NCBI GenBank assembly: GCA_903970355.1
Contig: CAJCIF010000214.1
Span: 1-13,205 of the forward strand
From: Actinomycetota bacterium
GTDB taxonomy: Bacteria > Cyanobacteriota > Vampirovibrionia > Obscuribacterales > Obscuribacteraceae
Reading direction: 5' to 3'
DNA: 13,205 bases
The notes beneath the pieces are model-generated. The model saw only the letters and a list, made by a program, of their open reading frames with translations, had not been told where the DNA came from and ran no database searches. Made by a program: the position numbers and the translations under genes. Each line of letters starts with the position of its first letter. Position 1 is the stretch's first letter. Below are positions 1 through 4,344 of this stretch, piece by piece.

Positions 1-709
1 CAAGTGGATAGAGTATAAGGAGCGAGATGAGCCAAAATCCAAATGCTGGTACGTTTAAGTAGGCTCCAGCACGAATTTGTTTTGCCAGTTCACCTAAGTA
101 CCAACCAACACAAAGCGCTGCCCAACAAAAAACGAGCAATATAACGCCGTTGTAAAAGGCGGCTGCAGGCGTGTTTGCAAAGCCGTATCGAAACGAAAGA
201 AGAAAAAATAGAAGTGCTGCGACATGTTGGCTGCGCACTTCCAGATGGCGCGGCACAATTGCTTCTCCCTGATTGTGATTATGGTAAAGGAGAAGAATGC
301 CGATATTTTGTTGCACGAGGTGCTGAATATTCCAGAACATCCAAATGTACATGGTCAATTGCTGAGCCACGAACATGCCGATTATTGCGATTAGAACAAT
401 CAGAGGTGGTCCAAGAAAAAAGATGCGCTTATGTTTGGTAGTGCTCAGGTAATGTTCTCTGTTTTTCTTGTCGAAATAGTGAAACCAGGTGGCACCCTGG
501 TGAATCGGTCCTATTCCAAAGGCGTTAAAAACAACGACGGTCCAGAAGGTAGATGTTGCCACTCCTGAGCTTTGACCAAGATAAAATATGGCAAGAGCCA
601 GTAGCACTGGAAAAAAGAAAAAGGCAATATCGACGCCGCGCGAAAACATCCACGGATAACGCAGTTCGATAGCGGCAGCGGTGGAATTCCCTAACGGTGG
701 ATGGTTCAT
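1..709 (-). CDS. Multi-pass membrane protein of unknown function (C-terminus outside window)
   Basis: An open frame of 236 codons runs from an ATG at 709 off the left edge, so the C-terminus is missing. I do not recognise the function. The protein is strongly hydrophobic, with likely membrane helices near residues 28-46, 54-68, 97-117, 162-180, 186-204 and 222-236. Histidines sit at or near helix ends (H70, H77, H87, H93, H130, H144, H146), and there is a conspicuous segment WNIQHLVQQNIGILLLYHNH at 127-146. From memory, this resembles a widespread group of uncharacterised bacterial membrane proteins with a W..QH...Q..G...LY signature. A metal-using membrane enzyme is possible but unproven. 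No Shine-Dalgarno site precedes the ATG; M21 is an alternative start, also without one. An extended -10 promoter lies about 33 bases upstream. That this is a gene is fairly sure; the role is unknown. Confidence 0.75.
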   Translation of the reverse strand, partial: MNHPPLGNSTAAAIELRYPWMFSRGVDIAFFFFPVLLALAIFYLGQSSGVATSTFWTVVVFNAFGIGPIHQGATWFHYFDKKNREHYLSTTKHKRIFFLGPPLIVLIAIIGMFVAQQLTMYIWMFWNIQHLVQQNIGILLLYHNHNQGEAIVPRHLEVRSQHVAALLFFLLSFRYGFANTPAAAFYNGVILLVFCWAALCVGWYLGELAKQIRAGAYLNVPAFGFWLISLLILYPL

Positions 710-741
710 CTATTTAGTTAGTAACACGTTCGAATGTCAAC

Positions 742-750
742 ATTATATCA
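742..750 (-). promoter_or_regulatory. Extended -10 promoter for the membrane protein at 1-709
   Basis: Read on the minus strand this is TGATATAAT, a perfect -10 hexamer with the TG extension that can replace a -35 box. No good -35 is seen 16-18 bases upstream. The predicted transcription start is about 735, giving a leader of about 26 bases before the ATG at 709. Confidence 0.5.
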
Positions 751-858
751 ACAGCCGCCTGGTCGGACTGGACGGCACGCTACATATAACTTGCCCCTAT
801 ACCCAACATTAAAACGCCAAACCCGTTTAATAAATCACTTAACATCGCAAACAAACCC

Positions 859-887
859 TTGGCGTTTTTTCGTTGAATGGTGATAAT
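859..887 (+). promoter_or_regulatory. Sigma70-type promoter for the aspartate kinase leader
   Basis: TTGGCG (859-864), a 17-base spacer and GATAAT (882-887) match the sigma70 consensus at 4/6 and 5/6 positions with ideal spacing. The predicted transcription start is at about 894, which coincides with the ATG of the short leader ORF, so that message could be leaderless. The leader up to the kinase ATG would be about 156 bases. TTGGCG also forms part of a long-range inverted repeat (811-820 with 859-868), which may be coincidence. Confidence 0.5.
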
Positions 888-893
888 AGCCTC

Positions 894-971
894 ATGCAAT
901 TTTTCGCGACTACTATGGGTATGGCCATGAGCACCTCAACTGAGGGGCGCAGTTGCCACACGAGTAGATAA
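894..971 (+). CDS. Possible Thr/Met-rich leader peptide, 25 codons
   Basis: This short frame reads MQFFATTMGMAMSTSTEGRS followed by CHTSR and TAA. It has five Thr (T6, T7, T14, T16, T23) and four Met (three internal) in 25 residues. Both amino acids are end products of the aspartate pathway that the next gene starts. It lies between a plausible promoter and a strong terminator placed just before the aspartate kinase ribosome site, the usual arrangement for attenuation by leader peptide, as with the Thr-rich leader of enterobacterial thr operons. A GGTG stretch (879-882) lies 11 bases upstream, but it would be untranscribed if the predicted transcription start is right. In that case initiation would be leaderless. 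A chance ORF of this length is not rare, so the composition and position carry the argument. Confidence 0.42.
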   Translation: MQFFATTMGMAMSTSTEGRSCHTSR

Positions 972-1036
972 GTCGAGAAAGACAAGTCAAAGAACGTGCA
1001 CAACGCCCCCTCCAACGAGAGGGGGCGTTTCTGTTT
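905..1036 (+). promoter_or_regulatory. Structured leader, probable transcription attenuator of aspartate kinase
   Basis: Competing pairings are visible by eye. CGAC and TACT (907-914) can pair with AGTA (963-966) and GTCG (972-975), closing a domain around a perfect hairpin CAACTG/CAGTTG (937-942 with 950-955, loop AGGGGCG). The loop region GAGGGGCG (942-949) is complementary to the terminator's 5' arm CGCCCCCTC (1004-1012) with one bulged C, so it could act as an antiterminator. It does not match the lysine (L box), SAM or T-box consensus as I know them. An amino-acid-sensing or ligand-sensing attenuator is inferred. An independent small RNA ending at the terminator is the alternative. Confidence 0.45.
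1002..1036 (+). terminator. Intrinsic terminator upstream of aspartate kinase
   Basis: AACGCCCCCTC (1002-1012), the loop CAACGA and GAGGGGGCGTT (1019-1029) form a perfect 11-bp GC-rich stem. A T-rich tail TTTCTGTTT (1028-1036) follows. It ends one base before the AGGAG of the kinase and no larger gene ends upstream of it on this strand, so its natural role is premature termination of the kinase message. Confidence 0.8.
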
Positions 1037-1041
1037 AGGAG
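1037..1041 (+). promoter_or_regulatory. Ribosome binding site that sets the aspartate kinase start
   Basis: AGGAG lies 8 bases before the ATG at 1050. The in-frame ATG at 996 lies in the leader just before the terminator stem and has no ribosome site, so translation from it is unlikely. Confidence 0.8.
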
Positions 1042-1049
1042 ATAACCCA

Positions 1050-2006
1050 ATGAGCACCGATCAGGCCACGCAAATATCGAACCTTAATAACCGTCCACTA
1101 ACAGCAGTTCAAACGGACGGCATGGTTACGATGCAAGGCCGTCACTGGGTGTTGAGACGCAGAACCAATATTCAACGCAGATGTCATACACAGGCACTGA
1201 ACCTGGACTATAAATATGCCTACGATTTGCCGGAGCGGCGTCAGCCCCTTTCCTCAGCCGATCAAATCGCTGTATTGAAGTTTGGTGGTACGTCCGTAAA
1301 AAATATTGGGCGAATACGTCACGTATGCGACGTGATCGAATCAGTTAGCAAATCCAAGAAGGTGATCGTAGTTGTCTCTGCGATGGGAGATACTACCGAT
1401 ACATTGTTGAAACTCGCCAATCAGTGTGTAACTGAGCCTGGTGTGTCTGGACCTGATGTGCGTGAATTGGATCTCTTGCTGGCAACCGGCGAGCAAGTGT
1501 CCGTTGCTCTGGTTGCTCTTTGTTTGAGAGACAGAGGTATAAGAGCGCGCTCCTTTACAGGTTCGCAGATTGGCATAGTTACGGACAACCAACATAGTTG
1601 CGCAAGAGTTCGCGATATAGACACAGATCTAATTGAAGATCTGTTTGTTGATAACGATGTTCTTGTTGTGGCAGGGTTCCAGGGCATTAGTGAAAATGGC
1701 TCTGTGACCACATTAGGAAGAGGTGGTTCCGATACCACCGCTGTTGCTCTTGCAGCAGCAGTCGGTTGCAAGCGCTGTGACATTTACACGGATGTGGACG
1801 GCGTTTATTCAGCGGATCCCAATGTCGTTGAAAACGCAGAGTTTTTGACGGCGCTTACGTATGATGAAATGCTGGAAAAAGCGCAAGGTGGCGCTCAGGT
1901 TGTGCATGGCCGAGCTGTGGATTTAGCCAAGCGCTATGGTTTGCGCCTGCAAGTGCGCAATACTTTCAATCCCCAATGCGGAGGTACGCAAATAGACTGC
2001 GCTTAA
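1050..2006 (+). CDS. lysC: Aspartate kinase, catalytic domain only (no ACT domains)
   Basis: Aspartate kinase (amino acid kinase fold) phosphorylates L-aspartate with ATP. This is the first step toward lysine (and diaminopimelate), threonine and methionine, in the cytosol. In 318 residues one sees KFGGTS at 77-82 (phosphate binding, catalytic Lys77), LLATGEQVS at 143-151, the GRGGSDTTA loop at 223-231, YTDVDGVYSADP at 246-257 and the end-of-domain VRNTFNP at 302-308. Two features are odd. An Arg-rich extension of about 75 residues precedes the kinase domain and has no recognisable domain. The protein ends right after the kinase domain, where monofunctional family members (about 400-450 residues) normally carry two ACT domains for feedback by Lys or Thr. 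VHGRAV replaces the usual VLHPRAV. The next gene converges 2 bases away, so no ACT domains follow. A leader with a terminator probably regulates it. Family assignment is firm; whether it is feedback-insensitive is inference. Confidence 0.9.
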   Translation: MSTDQATQISNLNNRPLTAVQTDGMVTMQGRHWVLRRRTNIQRRCHTQALNLDYKYAYDLPERRQPLSSADQIAVLKFGGTSVKNIGRIRHVCDVIESVSKSKKVIVVVSAMGDTTDTLLKLANQCVTEPGVSGPDVRELDLLLATGEQVSVALVALCLRDRGIRARSFTGSQIGIVTDNQHSCARVRDIDTDLIEDLFVDNDVLVVAGFQGISENGSVTTLGRGGSDTTAVALAAAVGCKRCDIYTDVDGVYSADPNVVENAEFLTALTYDEMLEKAQGGAQVVHGRAVDLAKRYGLRLQVRNTFNPQCGGTQIDCA

Positions 2007-2008
2007 CG

Positions 2009-3727
2009 CTATTTGCTGCGTAGCTCTTTTTCACGAATAAAGAGAGTGATCAAAAAAGCAACTACACAAAAAATGGAGCCGACCAGAAAAACTCGATCGA
2101 GAGAAAAAACAAGCGCGGCAGTGACGTTTTGAAAGACGTCATTTATGAAGTGCGCACCTTGAGGGGTGCTTGACCATGCTGCGACAATTTGCTCTTTTGA
2201 TTGCGCTAAACGGGTTGGGTTTTCCAATGACTTTAGTAAATCCGCCGGCAAAGAAGTTTTTTCAATCAAGCGAAGGTGTTCCAGATATCTTGCTTGCATA
2301 ATAGCGCCAAGAATTGCCGCGCCTAAAGTAGCGCCTATGGAACGCCAGAATTGCGACATGGCTGTTGCGGCGCCAATCATGTTGTGCGGGGCTGCATTTT
2401 GCACCAATACCGAAAAGACAGGCATTGTGGTACCCAGACCCATTCCGAACAATACCAACAGCATGACAAAATGAATTTCACTGCAACTGGCATCTGTGCG
2501 GGAGAGAAGTAAAAAAGCGAGCGTTGCCAAAAGCGTTCCGACCATGGCTAGCAATTTATATCGCCTGGTACGACTGATGAGCTGCCCGCTCACCGCGCTG
2601 CTTACAGACATTGTGAGAGGCAAAGAAGTATAGAGAGTACCAGCGCGTGTCGCGGAGATACCCATCACGGTTTGCAAGAAAAGAGGTGCAAACAAAATAA
2701 CGTCAAACATAGCGACAGAAACAAAACACAAAACAGCAAGCGACACACCGACATCTGGAATCTTCATAAGTTGAGGCGGCATGATGGGTTCTGTTGCTTT
2801 AGTCTCAATCCAATAGAAGAGGATGCCCATTACCAGTGCGGCGAAAAGATTGCCGAGAACAGCAGGTGATAACCAACCACCCATATTGGCCGCACTTGTT
2901 CCTAAAAGCAGCGGAACCAAAAATGCGATCAAAGTTACAGCTCCTGCATAATCAATTTTCCTCTCAACACCGCTTGGTTTCACATAAGGAAAGGCAATAT
3001 AGAGAACTGTAAGGGCTATAGCGCCTAAAGGAAGATTGACATAAAAGATGGAGCGCCAGGAAAAGTGATCCGTCAACCAACCGCCCAGAGCCGGCCCAAC
3101 CATGGAGGCCAGACCCCACACACCCGAGAAGAGCCCCATATATTTTCCGCGTTCGGCTGGAGGAAATATGTCACCAATGACGGTGAAAACAATCGCAAAT
3201 ATGATACCACCGGCAATGCCCTGTAAGCCGCGGGAAATGATAAGTTGTGTCATGCCATCGAAGGGAATTCCCGGTATCTGCCCTGAAGCTCCGCACAAAA
3301 GAGATGTGAGAACAAAGGCAGCTGCCCCGGCAAGCAAAATCCACTTGCGGCCGAATATATCGGATAACCGTCCAAAAATGGGTACCGATGCCGTTGAAGT
3401 TAGTAAGTAAGCCGTTGTTACCCAGGCGTAACGGTCGAATCCGTTCAGGCTGGCAATGATTCTTGGCATTGCCGTTGAAACGATTGTTTGATCGATTGCA
3501 GCCAGGAGCAAAGTTAACTGAAGCCCAATAACTGTGCCGATCAGCTGCCTTTTAGTGAGCGCCCGGAATCCAGATTTTGGGTCTGATTTGGCTGAGCCTG
3601 CAACATCAATACTCTCGGAAGCCAAATCTCCTGCCTCATCCGCCGGTGTCGATCTCGCATTATAATTTACTCTTAAATTTGTAGGGTAATAGAAATGATC
3701 ATCAAAACTAGCGAATTGGCCCAGCAT
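2009..3727 (-). CDS. DHA2-family MFS multidrug exporter (14-helix type)
   Basis: This inner-membrane, proton-driven exporter is of the EmrB/QacA type; its substrate cannot be read from the sequence. It has 572 residues, long for the family because of a polar N-terminal tail of about 58 residues. Visible signatures are AAIDQTIVSTAMP at 76-88 (helix 1, membrane Asp79), motif A GRLSDIFGRK at 119-128, motif B RGLQGIAGG at 166-174 and antiporter motif C GVWGLASMVGPALGGWL at 202-218. Many hydrophobic helices follow. The only in-frame ATG before helix 1 is at 3727; it lacks a ribosome site and overlaps the divergent flavin reductase by 33 bases. A TATAAT (3664-3659) lies inside this extra N-terminus, so the real start may be a later non-ATG codon, such as TTG at 3625, whose AGGAG is only 2 bases away. 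Its end converges with aspartate kinase at a 2-base gap. No TetR or MarR gene is adjacent. Confidence 0.88.
   Translation of the reverse strand: MLGQFASFDDHFYYPTNLRVNYNARSTPADEAGDLASESIDVAGSAKSDPKSGFRALTKRQLIGTVIGLQLTLLLAAIDQTIVSTAMPRIIASLNGFDRYAWVTTAYLLTSTASVPIFGRLSDIFGRKWILLAGAAAFVLTSLLCGASGQIPGIPFDGMTQLIISRGLQGIAGGIIFAIVFTVIGDIFPPAERGKYMGLFSGVWGLASMVGPALGGWLTDHFSWRSIFYVNLPLGAIALTVLYIAFPYVKPSGVERKIDYAGAVTLIAFLVPLLLGTSAANMGGWLSPAVLGNLFAALVMGILFYWIETKATEPIMPPQLMKIPDVGVSLAVLCFVSVAMFDVILFAPLFLQTVMGISATRAGTLYTSLPLTMSVSSAVSGQLISRTRRYKLLAMVGTLLATLAFLLLSRTDASCSEIHFVMLLVLFGMGLGTTMPVFSVLVQNAAPHNMIGAATAMSQFWRSIGATLGAAILGAIMQARYLEHLRLIEKTSLPADLLKSLENPTRLAQSKEQIVAAWSSTPQGAHFINDVFQNVTAALVFSLDRVFLVGSIFCVVAFLITLFIREKELRSK
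3659..3666. promoter_or_regulatory. Palindromic -10 box shared by the divergent exporter and flavin reductase
   Basis: ATTATAAT is self-complementary and presents TATAAT on both strands, rightward at 3661-3666 and leftward at 3664-3659. No convincing -35 box is visible on either side. For the rightward gene the start would fall near 3673, 22 bases before the ATG at 3695. Confidence 0.45.
3664..3679. promoter_or_regulatory. Inverted repeat, possible operator
   Basis: AATTTA-CTCT-TAAATT is a perfect 6-bp inverted repeat with a 4-base spacer. It overlaps the palindromic -10 box and covers the predicted rightward transcription start, where a repressor dimer could block both divergent promoters. 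No regulator gene lies nearby. AT-rich repeats of this size also arise by chance. Confidence 0.3.
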
Positions 3728-4342
3728 CAGATCTACAACATACTGATTGGGTGCGTGCAGCCCCGCCCAATTGCCTGGGTCTCAACCACAAGTAAAGAGG
3801 GGATAAATAATCTCGCTCCTTTTTCATTCTTTACTGTGGCCAGCTCTTATCCGCCTGTACTCTGTTTTTCACCGGCCTTTAAATCAGAAACTGTGGATGG
3901 CGAAGTGCGCCTGGTTCCCAAAGACACTCTACGCAACATTCAGGATACCGGCGAATTCGTTGTGAATGTTGTAAGCAGACCGCTGGCGGAGAAAATGGTT
4001 CAGACAAGCGGAGATTATCCTCCTGATGTTAGTGAGTTTGAGAAATCCGGTGTGACGCCGGCGCCATCACAAATGGTGCGGACACCACGCGTTGCAGAAT
4101 CGCTTGTCAATTTTGAATGCACCCTCTTTGAGCTTATCGAAATTGCGAAGCTGCCGGGAGCAGGCACTCTCATTCTTGGCGAAATTAAGTGCATGCATTT
4201 TGCCGATCAAGTTTATAAAGATGGACACATCGATATCGAAGTTCTCCAGCCAATTGGCAGATTGGCAGGTGCGTCATATTCAACTGTAAACGAACGCTTT
4301 GATATTGAAAGGCCGGTTATTACAAAGGTGGCGAAGTCGTAG
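3695..4342 (+). CDS. Flavin reductase-like FMN-binding split-barrel protein
   Basis: This 215-residue protein has the FMN-binding split barrel of the flavin reductase-like (DIM6/NTAB) family. Members bind FMN and use NAD(P)H to reduce flavin, or act as small flavoprotein oxidoreductases. The hallmark N-terminal stretch is present: RPIAWVST at 24-31, where the family usually has RPIAWVSTxxxxG, then NLAPFSFF at 39-46. The core continues with the GEFVVNVVS strand, and an LGEIKCMH strand lies near the C-terminus. Length is usual for the family. An AGGG sits 8 bases before the ATG, which supports this start. It is divergent from the drug exporter and may share its control region, but a functional link is not shown. 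It ends 2 bases from the convergent histidine kinase. The partner enzyme and true substrate are unknown. Confidence 0.88.
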   Translation: MIIKTSELAQHQIYNILIGCVQPRPIAWVSTTSKEGINNLAPFSFFTVASSYPPVLCFSPAFKSETVDGEVRLVPKDTLRNIQDTGEFVVNVVSRPLAEKMVQTSGDYPPDVSEFEKSGVTPAPSQMVRTPRVAESLVNFECTLFELIEIAKLPGAGTLILGEIKCMHFADQVYKDGHIDIEVLQPIGRLAGASYSTVNERFDIERPVITKVAKS

Positions 4343-4344
4343 AT

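Noticed and set aside
735..740. TTGACA on the minus strand as a -35 for the membrane protein gene
   Set aside because: The matching -10 (TAAATA) would sit right at the ATG, placing the transcript start inside the gene. The extended -10 at 742-750 fits better.
811..870. AAAACGCCAA (811-820) and TTGGCGTTTT (859-868) followed by T's, resembling a terminator
   Set aside because: The loop would be 38 bases, far too long for a normal intrinsic terminator, and no gene on this strand ends before it. The 3' arm is better explained as the -35 of the kinase promoter.
880..1036. Lysine riboswitch (L box) upstream of aspartate kinase
   Set aside because: The conserved L-box blocks (AGAGGUGCG, GCCGAAG, GGCU-type segments) and the five-helix order are not found. 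The region between promoter and terminator, about 110 bases, is also too short.
996..1049. Aspartate kinase starting at ATG 996
   Set aside because: That ATG lies just before the terminator stem without a ribosome site, whereas ATG 1050 has AGGAG at 8-base spacing.
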